From Helichrysum umbraculigerum (lineage: Eukaryota > Streptophyta > Magnoliopsida > Asterales > Asteraceae), in assembly GCA_949592205.1 (NCBI GenBank), contig CATIUR010000003.1, positions 84,221,001-84,285,000 on the forward strand: 64,000 nt of DNA, given 5' to 3'. Numbering within the stretch: the stretch's first letter is position 1; each line of letters begins with the position of its first letter. The notes below the pieces were generated by a model. The model was not told the origin of the DNA and made no database searches. It worked only from the letters and a program-made list of their open reading frames with translations. Made by a program: the position numbers and the translations under genes. Positions 45,417-56,386 of this stretch are shown in pieces.

Positions 45417-48400
45417 TTAGCTCTGAGTCTTGTGAGGATTAGAGTCTATCAATCGTTGTGGATACTTGAGTCGCATTTGGTCTTCCCGTTCCCATGTGAA
45501 TTCCAGACCACGCCGTGAATTCCACCGGACTTTAATGACGGGAATACGACTTTGTTTCAACTGTTTGACCTCGCGGTCCATGACTTCCACTGGTGTCTCG
45601 ACAAAATGAAGTTTATCGTCAATTTGGATTTCGTCGAGAGGAATAATAAGTGTCTCATCAGACAGACATTTCTTCAAGTTAGAAATGTGGAATGTGGGAT
45701 GCACGCTGCTGAGCTCGGGTGGCAGCTGCAATCGATATGCCACTGGACCAATCCTTTCAAGTATCTCAAAAGGTCCAATGTATCTGGGGTTTAATTTCCC
45801 ACGTTTACCAAAACGGATGACACCTTTTCAAGGTGATACTTTCAAGAGTACTCGATCCTCAACCTGGAACTCGAGATGTTTGCGTCTCACGTCAGCATAG
45901 CTTTTCTGACGATCACGTGCGGCTTTCAGCCGGTTTTGAATACCAACGATCTTCTCAGTGGTCTCGTGTATGATTTCAGGACCAGTGAGTTGGCTGTCTC
46001 CCACTTCGGTCCAACAGACAGGTGATCGGCACTTCCGACCGTACAGTGCCTCGAAAGGTGCAGCTCCAATACTGGTATGGTAGCTGTTGTTGTACGAAAA
46101 CTCGCACAATGGTAGGTGATGTTCCCAGTTTGCACCGAAGTCAACTACGCAGGCCCGTAGCATATCCTTCAGTGTTTGAATAGTTCGTTCGCTTTGGCCG
46201 TCAGTTTGTGGATGATATGCAGTACTCATATCCAAACGAGTACCCAATGATTTTTGTAATGATTTCCAAAAGCGGGAAGTGAAGCGACTATCACTGTCAG
46301 AGATAATCGAAATGGGAACGCCCTGTCTGGATACGATTTCCTTGAGGTAGATTCGTGTGAGACGTTCCATTTTATCAGTTTCTTTGATGGCGAGAAAATG
46401 AGCAGACTTTGTGAGCCGATCAACAATCACCCAAATGGTATCGCAACTGCTCGCGGTTTTTGGAAGTTTAGTGACGAAATCCATAGTGATCTGCTCCCAT
46501 TTCCATTGAGGGATTTCCGGTTGCTGGAGCAAACTGGAAGGTTTCTGATATTCGGCTTTGACTTTTGAACAAGTGAGGCACTTGCTGACATATGTGACGA
46601 TTTCTGCCTTTATGTTTGGCCACCAATATAACTTTTTGATGCCATGATACATCTTGTCGGATTCAGGATTATAGAGTATACGGACTTGTGAGCTTCATCC
46701 ATCACCAAGTCTCGTAGGTTTCCGAAACAGGGCAACGAGATTCAGTTTGAGAAATATTTAACCCCGTTAGGTTTGATTTCGAATTGCTTTTCCATGTTGC
46801 GCAAGCCCTTTTTTTTATGTTTTCCGGTTTCAAGCCTTCGAGTTGTGCGGTAAGAATTTGAGTGATGAGATCGTTATGGATTGTAATACTGAGGGCTCGA
46901 ACTCGAAGTGGTTTGGTGCGTTCTTTTCGGCTGAGGGCATCGGCAACAACATTTGCTTTACCCGGATGGTATCGGATCTCACAATCGTAATCGGTAAGCA
47001 ACTCGACCCAGCGACGTTGTCTCATGTTGAGATCCTTTTGGTCGAAGATGTGCTAGAGACTCTTATGATCGGTGAAGATGGTGCATTTTGTACCATAAAG
47101 GTAATGTCTCCAGATTTTAAGGGCAAAAACGACAGCTCCCAGTTCAAGATCATGAGTGGTATAATTCTTTTCATGGATTTTGAGCTGTTGAGATGCGTAG
47201 GCAATAACCTTGTCCCGTTGCATGAGCACGCAACCAAGACCGTGGTGTGAGGCATCGCAGTATACCACGAAGTCATCGTTACCTTCGGGAAATGATAAGA
47301 TAGGTGCGCTGCAAAGCTTTTGTTTGAGTAGTTGGAAAGCTGATTCTTGCTTATCAGTCCAATCAAACTTCTTCTCCTTCTGAGTCAGTGTGGTGAGTGG
47401 TTGGGCTATTTTTGAGAAATTCTCAATGAATCACCGATAGTATCCTGCCAATCCTAAGAATTGACGTACTTTGATCGGTGTTGTTGGTGCTTACCAGCAC
47501 TTGATAGCCTCGATTTTTGACGGATCAACATGAATTCCTTGATTATCAATCACTTGTCCAATGAATTGAACAGTTTGCATCCAGAACTCACACTTAGAGA
47601 ATTTGGCATATAACTCCTCGTGCTTAAGTAGTTCTAGAATGGTTTTGAGATGCTGCGCATGTTCTTGTTCGTCGCGCAAGTAGATGAGAATGTCATCAAT
47701 AAAGACAATGACAAACTTGTCGAGATATGGTTTACACACTCGGTTCATAAGGTCCATGAATACAGCCGGTACGTTTGTTAAACCGAAGGGCATGACTTGA
47801 AACTCATAATGTCCGTAACGAGTTCAGAAAGCAGTTTTTGGAATGTCAACATCGTGAACTCGTAGTTGATGATATCCAGACCGCAGATCGATCTTGGAAT
47901 AGAAGCTTGACCCTTGAAGTTGGTCGAATAGATCATCAATGCGTGGGAGTGGATAACGGTTCTTAACGGTTAATTTGTTCAGTTCTCGGTAGTCGATGCA
48001 CATGCGGAAAGAACCGTCTTTCTTTTTGACATATAGGACCGGAGCTCCCCTAGGTGAAGAACTCGGTCGAATGAATCATTTGTCCAGGAGTTCCTGTAAC
48101 TGAGTAGACAACTCCTGAAGTTTGGATGGGGCTAATCGATATGGTGCTCGTGCCACGTGTGCTGCACCGGGCACAAGATCGATAGAGAACTCGACCTGTC
48201 TCGTTGGTGGAAGAACAGGCAGGTCTTCGGGAAAGACTTCCGGAAAGTCTCGAACGATTGGCACATCCTCAAGTCGCTTCTCCTCTGACTTTTTCTCCAT
48301 TACATGTGCGAGGATTGCCTAATAACCCTCTCTCAAATACTTACAGGTTTTCATGCAGGAAATGATATTTAATCTCGTCCCACCGGTCTCCCCTTGTATG

Positions 48401-49888
48401 ACTAGAGTACTACCGGAGGCGAAGGGTATACGAACGATTTTGTCAAAGCAGATGATTTCAGCACGATGCTTAGACAGCCAATCTATGCCAATGATAATGT
48501 CAAAACTTCCGATTTCGACCGGTATAAGATCAATAGAAAATAATTCATCGGTGAGGTTTAAAATGCAATTGGGTATCACACTGTCAGTTTCAATGAGTTT
48601 GCCATTAGCTAATTCTACAATGTACTTAGAATCTAAGGCAACAGGCGTGATTAGAATCTAAGGCAACGTGCGTGATATCAAGTAGTGGACAGAATTCATC
48701 AGATATAAAACTCCTATCCGCACCAGTATCAAATAGTACAGAGGCAGTTAAGTTGTTGAGGAGAAATGTACCCGAGACCACATTCGGGTCTTGACGGGCT
48801 TCTCCTGAGTTTAAGACAAAGGCTCTACTTTTTGCAGTGTTGTTGTTGTTGCCCTTGTTTTTCAGTTTCGGGCAGTCGTTCCTGAAATGCCCAGTGTTGC
48901 CACACTCAAAGCAGGCTTTGGGTTGACTGGTGTTAGTGCTGGTGTTTGTTTTGGTAGCCCTGCAGTCCTTGGCGAGATGCCCATAACGATGGCAATTGTT
49001 GCAAGGTGTACCGCAAGGACCATCGTGGTGGCGGTTGCACTTGGAATAGAAGGGTCTATTTCTAGTGTAACCCCATTTAGTTTCTGAGCTGGAGTTGTAG
49101 GCTTTAACAGTCTCAAGCCGTTTGGAGGGTTGTTGATTTTGGTTCTGGTTGGTATTTGAGTTCTCAGTCCATTTTCGTTTGTTTTCTCCGGACTGGTTTG
49201 AGTTGGTGTTGGCAGCAGGTGTTCTTCGGCGAACCACTTGTGCCATGAGATTGTGTGCCATACGAACGGAACTTTGAATGGCCGTGGGGTTGGAAGCAGT
49301 GACCAAACCCTGGATGCGTGAGGGAAGTCCCTAGATGTAACGTTCGATCCGTTTGTATTTCGAATCAACAAGAGTTGGGCATAGCAGTGCCAGTTGGTTG
49401 AATCGGGTGGTATTGCCGGCAATATCATTGCCTTGTGTGGTGAGGTTCCAGAACTCGTGTTCTAGTTGTTGAATCTCATCTCGTGGACAGTACTCGTCCT
49501 TCATCATCTTCTTTACTTCTTCCCACGGTGTTAGGAAAGAAGTGTCAATGCCCACAGTCTGAGCATAAGTATTCCACCAGGTCAGAGCACCATCCATGAA
49601 GGTGCAGGTGGAGTACTTGACCTTGCAGTCTTCCTGACAGTTACAGATTCGAAAGACCGACTCCATTTTCTCCATCCAGCGCAATAAACCAATAGCACCC
49701 TCGGTGCCTTTGAAGTTCAGTGGTTTACAGTTTAGGAAGTCCTTGTATGAACATGGATTTGGTGGAGGTGTGTTGTTTGTGGTGTCTTCAGTGCCTGAAC
49801 TTTGTTGCCGAGCAACTAGAGCATCTACGACCCCTTGGGCAACTAGTCGATTGACGTCAGCTTGGCTAAATGTACGTCTTGGAGGCAT
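45417..49888 (-). pseudogene. Chromovirus Gag-Pol, many stops and two frameshifts
   Basis: Gag starts at MPPRRTFSQADVNRLV (49888), with the Gag core around FKGTEGAIGLLRWMEKMESVF, a TAG at 49331-49333, then knuckle CFECGNTGHFRNDC and protease LFDTGADRSFIS. A 25-bp tandem duplication (48627-48676) causes a frameshift. The new frame gives IIIGIDWLSKHRAEI, then RT (PEDLPVLPP, RMCIDYRELNKL, VMPFGLTN, FIDDILIY) and RNase H (CDASHHGLGCVLMQ, TDHKSL). It ends near 46808 with a frameshift in an A-run. Stops are at 48319, 48076, 47824, about 47488, about 47431 and 47050. Integrase follows (46652-45828, CLTCSKVK, MDFVTKLPK, YHPQTDGQSERT). A Trp-to-stop change lies at about 45828, then the chromodomain region to 45417. 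Most stops fit C-to-T decay. Confidence 0.9.
48627..48676. repeat. 25-bp tandem duplication causing a frameshift
   Basis: Two adjacent 25-bp units, each containing TAGAATCTAAGGCAAC and ending CGTGAT, differ at two bases. Twenty-five is not a multiple of three, so the protease frame is broken here. Confidence 0.93.
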
Positions 49889-50155
49889 AATGCTTGAATC
49901 AACAAAGAGAAAGAGATAAGTGAGACGTCTTGTAAAAAGGTTATGATATATCACATATGCATATATAAGGAGGTAATATACAATAGCGCAAAGTGATAAT
50001 CATATTTCATTAGATAACAGAATTTAGTACAAGATATGAGTTTCCAAAAGGTACATGATCGCAAGGATTACAAAAGATGTCGGGAATTGATACATCCGTA
50101 CGATTTTCTAGAGTCATACGTAGCTAGCTAGATAGATTACAAGATAGATACTATT
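49889..50155 (-). other. Spacer between extra ORF and gag
   Basis: No ORF. It is probably leader RNA of gag within the chromovirus. Confidence 0.5.
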
Positions 50156-50896
50156 CTAATTTCGTCGCAAGTTCACTTGTGACATGAGAGTGATAAGGTG
50201 GTCCACGGTGGTTACAAGTCTGCTGGCTTGTCTGGTATTATCTTCTGCCAAAACTAGCCGTTGTACCAATTCACGGGAGTACTCTTCCGCTTTTCGTGAG
50301 CGTTGCTCACATTCTTCCAGTCTTGCCTGCAGGAGATCAACTGTGCTCCTGTCATCAATCACTTGTTGATGAATCATATTCATGTTCTGCGTCATACTTT
50401 CTTGTTCCTGGAAGAGTTCTGCAATGCGGTCGTGTGATTGGCGTAACCAGTACATCTGTACTATGTACTGTTCCCGTTCCAAACTTTCCAGTCTTGCCTT
50501 ATGACGGTGTAGTCGAGCAGCTAACACTGGAACAGTATGGTGGATAGGTTCTTGCGTATACGGGGAGATGTCCATGGGGTCAGCAGGAATTTGTATGTCT
50601 TCCTCAGACCGCCAGGTGTTTAGAGTTGTGGGTAGCCAATCCCACCTACGATGATAAGTTGGATGACGTGTTCTGGTTGAGGTATCACTAGTGTGATTGA
50701 GATAAGGGTTAGCACGGACAGATCTGGTACCCCTCCTGTGATTTCGTGTGACTCGTGCCTCTCCAGTGATATAGTAGAGAGGTTCAGGAGAACTTCGTGT
50801 CGGTGAGACAGGTAACGCGGTTACCTCCTCAGTAGTTGGTAGAGTTTGAGTCTCGTCCTTTGTGTCAACTAGTGCTAGATGAGGAATGTCTGCCAT
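50156..50896 (-). CDS. Intact extra ORF between PBS and gag of the chromovirus
   Basis: An uninterrupted 246-codon frame on minus, lying between the primer-binding site (51175) and gag (49888). The N-terminal half is polar (MADIPHLALVDTKDETQTLP), with Arg-rich TRNHRRGTRSVRANPYLNH. The C-terminal half is a long helical, heptad-like region (RLHRHKARLESLEREQ, LLQARLEECEQRSRKAEEYS, LVQRLVLAEDNTRQ) ending in VDHLITLMSQVNLRRN. No domain was recognised. A coiled-coil accessory ORF in this place is compatible with some Tekay-type elements, but I cannot name a family. It has no stops, while gag-pol of the same element has at least eight. Confidence 0.6.
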   Translation of the reverse strand: MADIPHLALVDTKDETQTLPTTEEVTALPVSPTRSSPEPLYYITGEARVTRNHRRGTRSVRANPYLNHTSDTSTRTRHPTYHRRWDWLPTTLNTWRSEEDIQIPADPMDISPYTQEPIHHTVPVLAARLHRHKARLESLEREQYIVQMYWLRQSHDRIAELFQEQESMTQNMNMIHQQVIDDRSTVDLLQARLEECEQRSRKAEEYSRELVQRLVLAEDNTRQASRLVTTVDHLITLMSQVNLRRN

Positions 50897-51174
50897 GTCT
50901 GTGGCAAGATCGTTTAGTGAATATCGTGAGGCCTATATATATCATATCATATAATATAGCCTAGTGTGTCTAGCATAAACATGTATAGGTCCGGTTTCTC
51001 TCGTGGTCAGAGTCAACTAGTGTATTATCTTTCCTAAATTGTACATAGTTGATCAGACCATGTTAAATTAAATTCGTATGATGTAATTCCTGAATCAGTC
51101 ATACCTAGTAAGGAAATACTGCATAACGGTCATAGTCTAGGCCCACTAATGCAACCTATTTCAATATAACCTTA

Positions 51175-51187
51175 GGCTCTGATACCA
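51175..51187 (-). other. Primer-binding site, initiator Met tRNA (chromovirus)
   Basis: On minus, TGGTATCAGAGCC follows the 5' LTR end after three bases. It matches the plant initiator Met tRNA 3' complement. Confidence 0.9.
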
Positions 51188-51190
51188 ATC

Positions 51191-52593
51191 TGTCGCACCC
51201 CCAAATTCGGGTTGCGGAAGCGAATCGGGTCAGGGCGCGACTAATTAATAATCAAAGCACACAAGGTATATAATGAATGACATCTACATGCGTCGTTTAC
51301 AAAAATACATTGATTGTAATAAAGTTTACAATAGTTAATAAGTTACAAAAGCTCGGTAATCTATCTGAGAGATTCTAGGGCATTACTACTTTTACAAAAT
51401 ATAATAATGCAGAAAAATCTCTTGATTGTCTCGAGCTATGTTGTCCTGAGCAGATCTACTGCTGTTGTGTACCTGAGAACACATGCTAAAAGGGTCAGCT
51501 AACGCTGGTGAGCTCACAGGTGTAATGATGAAACAACAATATATGAACCACAAGATTTAGTATAATGATTTGAAATCAATCAAATAAATATGTATATTAC
51601 AGCCATGAGCTCATAGTTTGAGCTTAACTGAGGGGTCAGGATCACAATCAAGTGCCTGATCGAGTTTGCCTCATGCATGTGCCTAATCATACACACGTGT
51701 GAACAAATAATAATGCGTCCGTTTGACCGCAGTCGTGGTAGCGCGACTACCCCGGACGGGGATTGTCAATCCCATATGGTACCATACACTAACACTCGCG
51801 CTAAATCCATACTAACAAACTATGATGTGGAGGGCTTCATGATTAGTAAAAACAACTCATGCAGTCAATATATCAAGTTTTGTACATGTGTTCACATGTA
51901 AATAAAACAGAGCATGTATTCCCACCCCTGGGTTTAAAACAGTAAAATGAGGGGCTATGAGACTCACCTGAGTCTGATGATATGCAGTGAAGCAAATGTG
52001 ATGTAGTAAAATGAGGTGTCCGAAGACTGTAACCTGCCGGGCGTTCAAAACGCGCAAGGTTATAAGTATATGTAGATGTCTCAAAAGACCGTCCATGCTA
52101 GTTGTTCACCCAACCTGTAATGTCCAAATAATTGGTTTGATTTGTTTGTTTGTGTTTTGAAAACGTGTACGGCCCGTTGGTAACGGATTACAATAATAAT
52201 CTCAACTATTATTATTATACTTGTGTTGTTGTATACTTAACAAAGTATATATGTCTTGTGTATAAGTTGTATCGTATCCAATTTGTTTGATATAACATGT
52301 TCCAACACTTAGAGAAATAATTCAATTTCCTGTTTTTGGCGACACTGGGCTATGGCGACACTTCTTCAATTATGGCGACACTAGGGTCAGTGTCGCTATA
52401 TGCGACGTCAAATTGATTTTGGCGACACTAGGCTTAGTGTCGCTATAGGCGACACTGGATAAGGTAGCGACATTCGGTCAGTGTCGCAAGTTATATATGT
52501 AAAACATGAAAATATATAAGATTCATGTGTTGATTAATCCTAGAACTCAAGTTATAGTCGATTTTGTGAGACGATTTTTAGAGACAAAAAACT

Positions 52594-52664
<71 letters not shown>

Positions 52665-53754
52665 ATAAAACGTTTTTCAAGCTTTTGTTTGGACATTTTC
52701 TTGTCAAATGATCAACTAGACATGTAAATATATGTAAAACATGAAAATATATAGAGAGAGAAGTGGTGGATCTTACAAAAATCGTGATCTAGAGAGAGAG
52801 ATGAGATGGATGATGCATGTTTGAGTTTCTAGCTTCGTTTCCTTTGTTTTTCTTCTCCAAGATGATGGTGGTTGATGATGGATTTAGGTGGTGATGGTGG
52901 TGCCGAATGGTGGTGACGGAGAGGAGGGAGGAGGTGGTTTTAGAGTGAGAGTGTAGAGAGAGAGGGGTGAAGAACATAATGAGAATGTATATGGTATGTA
53001 TGCATGTATTAGTCAAAAACATGATCCACAAAAAGTGGATCATGTTTGGCCGATTTTTGCTTATAAAATGGGAGGTGAGGTTTGTAAAAATCTTGCCTCC
53101 CAATTAATGGTATTATATCTGCGTTTATTTACCCGATAGTTTAAACGTTCGTTCACACGTTAAACGTTAAACGTACGTATTTTAAATGACGTTCGAATTT
53201 CGATATTTTTAAATTGAAGTATTACTCATAATACTTGGAAAACATTTATAAAAATGTTTGGTTATGGTGTCGGTATTGATTTACGTGCCCATGTTTCGAT
53301 TGTTGAATTACGTGACGTTTTAAATAAACGTTTTCGTTATCGTTATAATTCACGATATATTAAGAAATCAATATCATACCAAATAATATATTTTAAGTTT
53401 ATAAAATATGTTTTGACGTTTATTCGATTGTCGGGCGCGTTTCGCGCGTTTTTGGTCGCGTTTGAGCATTTTATACGATACGAAATACTTACGTGATATT
53501 ATCAAAATAATATTTAGAAATAAATATGTTTATCAAATAATTTCGTATTATTTAATAATTCGTGTTCACCAACGTCCGTATTATTGTATCGGGGTCCGCC
53601 CGATATGAAAATGCACGATTCAAATAAATCGCGTACGTGTATATATTCTCAAATATATATAATGATACACATAATTAGCCTATTACAAAACTAATTACAC
53701 ATATTAACAAGCTGATTAGGCACTAATACAAGTCCTAATTTGGCGGGTGTCACA
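51191..53754 (-). repeat. 5' LTR of the chromovirus
   Basis: It runs from TGTCGCACCC to GGGTGTCACA on plus. Compared with the 3' LTR it lacks about 450-500 bp (the counterpart of about 43717-44170), and its TA microsatellite at 52598-52660 is longer. The GTGTCGC array at 52335-52487 is shortened and ends at the deletion junction. Confidence 0.93.
52335..52487. repeat. GTGTCGC/GCGACAC array in the chromovirus 5' LTR
   Basis: Same units as at 27725-27975 (GGCGACACTGGG, AGTGTCGCTATAT, AGTGTCGCTATAGGCGACAC), but fewer. The array stops at the deletion junction near 52490. Confidence 0.88.
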
Positions 53755-54314
53755 AATATTGTGGCCGATGTTCAGTTAGATTTGAATTATATAGATGGAT
53801 TTGAATTTCTTGACCCTTCTCTATATCCGCGATACGTAATAATACTACGAATATATAACAATAAACCAATAAAATACTAATTGGGTATAGCACAAGTGAT
53901 AATCATTTGGACATCGCAAACAAACGAGTATGATGAGTGATTTATAAATAAATAATTCGTGCCTCAACACGTATAGGTGATTTATAAATAAATAATTTAC
54001 CCAGCATTATGCTCACTAAAAGTGAGATGAACACGTAATAGTGAAATATTAATATATGGGAAATGATATTGACAGCCCTTAGGGCTGTCAATAAGACCCC
54101 TTGAACTTATGTATTAAATTCAAACTTTCATTTATTATTATTATCAAAAATCATAATTAACAAAACACTTATAAAAGGAAAGTTTCAGTGAATTAAATAC
54201 AAAACTTCGATGTATTAATTATAATTTTAATTAAATAAGAAAACTTTAGCTTTAATAAATACGTTGTTATTATCAATTCCCTTAACATATTACAGGGGTT
54301 AAGAGTACCTTTAA
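53755..54314. other. Intergenic spacer with a small perfect palindrome
   Basis: No gene. A 12-bp perfect inverted repeat with a one-base loop lies at 54068-54092 (ATTGACAGCCCT / AGGGCTGTCAAT). It looks like the fused ends of a MITE. Confidence 0.55.
54068..54092. repeat. Perfect palindrome (12-bp arms, one-base spacer)
   Basis: ATTGACAGCCCT followed by T and its exact reverse complement. Preceded by GGGAAATGAT, it may be a deletion relic of an inverted-repeat transposon. Confidence 0.9.
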
Positions 54315-54936
54315 ATTACACACGGAGTGCATAGCGTTTTGTCTGCATTTTTCGTAGAGAACACTGTAAAACGGCGTTCACCCATTTCGTAACGGCGTTC
54401 TCGACAGCATTTTTGCCCCCAACGTTTTCTGCCAGACGCTGTATCCGAACGAAATCTTCAATATTTTATTCATTTTTTTTTTTTGTTTTTTGTATATTAG
54501 TTTATACCTATAATCATTATTAAAACAAACTAAACAACTAATCAAGTCATAGAAGAACACTGTCCAGAACACTGTTTACCACTCCACAAAAGGGTCCTAC
54601 TAAAGAAACCCCTCTTGGCCCACTTTTTTTCATCTCTTATCCCCCTCCACCCATCTAATCAATCACATCATACTCTTTTTTTTTTTACTTTCTGGGTATA
54701 CCCCTCTTTTTCTAATTCCTACCCTCTGTTTAGTCTAAAACTGAAACTGATTCTGTACTGAACTGAGACCGATCTTAAATAAAACTGGACTGAAAAAGGA
54801 TTGCACTCGGCCGAAGTGGGCCAGGGGTATCCCCATTAATTCGGGGGTGGCTTTATAATTTTGCCCCGACAAAATCCTCACTCTTAGAACACCGTCCTGA
54901 ACACTGTGTTTCGACAGTTACCACCCCGAGTGATCT
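54315..54936. mobile_element. PIF/Harbinger-like MITE (622 bp)
   Basis: The left end ATTACACACGGAGTGC and the reverse-complemented right end AGATCACTCGGGGTGG form an imperfect inverted repeat with a TAA target duplication (54312-54314 and 54937-54939). ACACGGAGTGC closely resembles the end of the Harbinger at 61508 (ACACGGAGCGC). The two also share internal GGCGTTC motifs. Confidence 0.5.
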
Positions 54937-55326
54937 TAATAAATCAATGAATTCAACAATTTACTCGGTATAATTGATATGTGTAATTCTACACGTACGC
55001 ATTTTAAATTTAAATTTTAAGTGGGGCAAAACCTGACACTATTAATTGATACATCACTTTCTTTGTAATGAGCTTCCATGTGATTTTGGGTGGCATCTCT
55101 CGATTCAAACAAACGAGTCTCATACCATAAATTTACCCTTTCCGATTTGCCGACTTCTTCCCCCCTCATTATTTCTATCATTTCCCTCTCATTTCTATTT
55201 ACATTCTAAAATCTGGTCAAATTCAAATGCATAATAATGCAGTATTAAATTTTGTTGGTATCAAGTGTAAAGATGAAAGTGCATGAGTTTAATCATACAT
55301 AATCATTCAATTTCAAGGAAAAAAGG

Positions 55327-55333
55327 TATAAAT
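55327..55333 (+). promoter_or_regulatory. Candidate TATA box of the membrane-protein gene
   Basis: GGTATAAATTTC lies about 225 bp upstream of the ATG. The transcript would start near 55360 and contain short upstream ORFs. Confidence 0.45.
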
Positions 55334-55380
55334 TTCTTTTCTTTTTGAGTTTGATGAGTATGTAATCAAACAGTGATTGT

Positions 55381-55476
55381 ATGGAGATTATAGTTTTTAT
55401 CCGGTTGTTGGGTTTGTTTATGGTGAAATTTTGTGTAACTGTAATGCACACCAACTGTTTGATAAAAGTCCTGTGA
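55381..55476 (+). other. Possible upstream ORF (31 codons)
   Basis: ATG at 55381 and TGA at 55474-55476, in the leader of the membrane-protein gene if the leader is unspliced. Two much shorter ATG-initiated frames lie at about 55352 and 55481. They could damp translation, or a leader intron could remove them. Confidence 0.3.
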
Positions 55477-55555
55477 GGTTTATGATTGTATATTTTGTGT
55501 AAGTAGCTATTAGAAACCAGTTTATTCTGTTATTGTGATGTGAGTGGGAAGGAAT

Positions 55556-56386
55556 ATGAGAGCTTCAAGTAGTGTAGGACTTGGTTTAAGTCTTGTTTTT
55601 GGGTGTTTGTTACTAGCTCTTGTTGCTGAGCTTTACTATTTGTTATGGTGGAAAAAAAGGGTGACTAATAGAGAAATGATTCAAGAAAGTTACAGTAGTC
55701 CAGCAAGAGAATTCTTCTACATGTTTTGTTGGAAAAAGCCCTCATCTTTGACCACCTCAGGTTTGACCACAGACACACTAGTTCATGAACCACAAGTTTC
55801 ATCAGCATATCAAAACAAAGACATATGGCTCAGTCCATTTGGTCAAGCACAAGAATATGAATATGAAAATGAAAATGAACATCATCGTGAAACTAACATT
55901 GATTCGGAGGTCTTGAGAATGCAAACCCTATCTGCCCCACCGAGATTTTTGTTTACGATTAAAGAAGAAACAAAAGAAGATTTAGAATCAGAAGATATGA
56001 GTAAAAGAGGGTCAAGAAGGAGTTTGAGTGATGTAATATCTGTGGATACACCATTTTTTACACCACTTGCTTCACCACTATACTTTACTCCACCTATAAC
56101 TCCTGGTGATTATACATATAGAACTTTTAGTCCCCTGTTCGAGGCAGCAAGTGATTCTGAGTTCAATAGGATATGGGCTTCACCGCCTCCTAAGTTCAAG
56201 TTCTTGAGAGATGCTGAAGATAAACTTCAAAAAAAGCTTATGGAAAGATTTGATGATGCTGATGATGCATCTGTTCATGATGATGACGAAGATGGAGTTA
56301 AGGATGAAGAAAATGGTTCATTTATTACATTAGTTATTTCCACAGGTACATCCTCAACTTCAGAATGTAATCCTGGAATGCATTAG
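55556..56386 (+). CDS. Plant membrane protein of unknown function
   Basis: An intact 276-residue, single-exon gene. The upstream in-frame extension has only a GTG start, so ATG 55556 (MRASSSVGLG) is chosen. A signal-anchor segment is at residues about 8-30 (LGLSLVFGCLLLALVAELYY), followed by LLWWKKR and FFYMFCWKKPSSL. The rest is hydrophilic, with RRSLSDVISVDTPFFTPLASP, a proline-rich PPITPGDYTYRTFSPLFEA, an acidic tail (DDADDASVHDDDEDG) and SFITLVIST. The pattern (N-terminal anchor with AELYYLLWWKKR, Ser/Pro-rich body) occurs in an uncharacterised plant family, recognised by look only. Serine/proline clusters are likely phosphorylation sites. Function is unknown. Confidence 0.8.
   Translation: MRASSSVGLGLSLVFGCLLLALVAELYYLLWWKKRVTNREMIQESYSSPAREFFYMFCWKKPSSLTTSGLTTDTLVHEPQVSSAYQNKDIWLSPFGQAQEYEYENENEHHRETNIDSEVLRMQTLSAPPRFLFTIKEETKEDLESEDMSKRGSRRSLSDVISVDTPFFTPLASPLYFTPPITPGDYTYRTFSPLFEAASDSEFNRIWASPPPKFKFLRDAEDKLQKKLMERFDDADDASVHDDDEDGVKDEENGSFITLVISTGTSSTSECNPGMH

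Larger units (their letters stand above)
26585..53754 (-). mobile_element. Tekay-like Ty3/gypsy chromovirus carrying nested insertions
   Basis: The outermost element of the nest is transcribed on the minus strand. Ends on plus are TGTCGCACCC and GGGTGTCACA, with a perfect target duplication AATAT at 26580-26584 and 53755-53759. The 3' LTR is 26585-27975 plus 43689-45382 (about 3.08 kb without the insertion). The 5' LTR is 51191-53754 (2.56 kb, internally deleted). The primer-binding site lies at 51175-51187 and the polypurine tract just inside 45382. Order on minus: 5' LTR, extra ORF (50896-50156), gag, protease, RT, RNase H, integrase, chromodomain, 3' LTR. Excluding the nested element it is about 11.5 kb. 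Many stops and two frameshifts make it non-functional. Confidence 0.93.
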
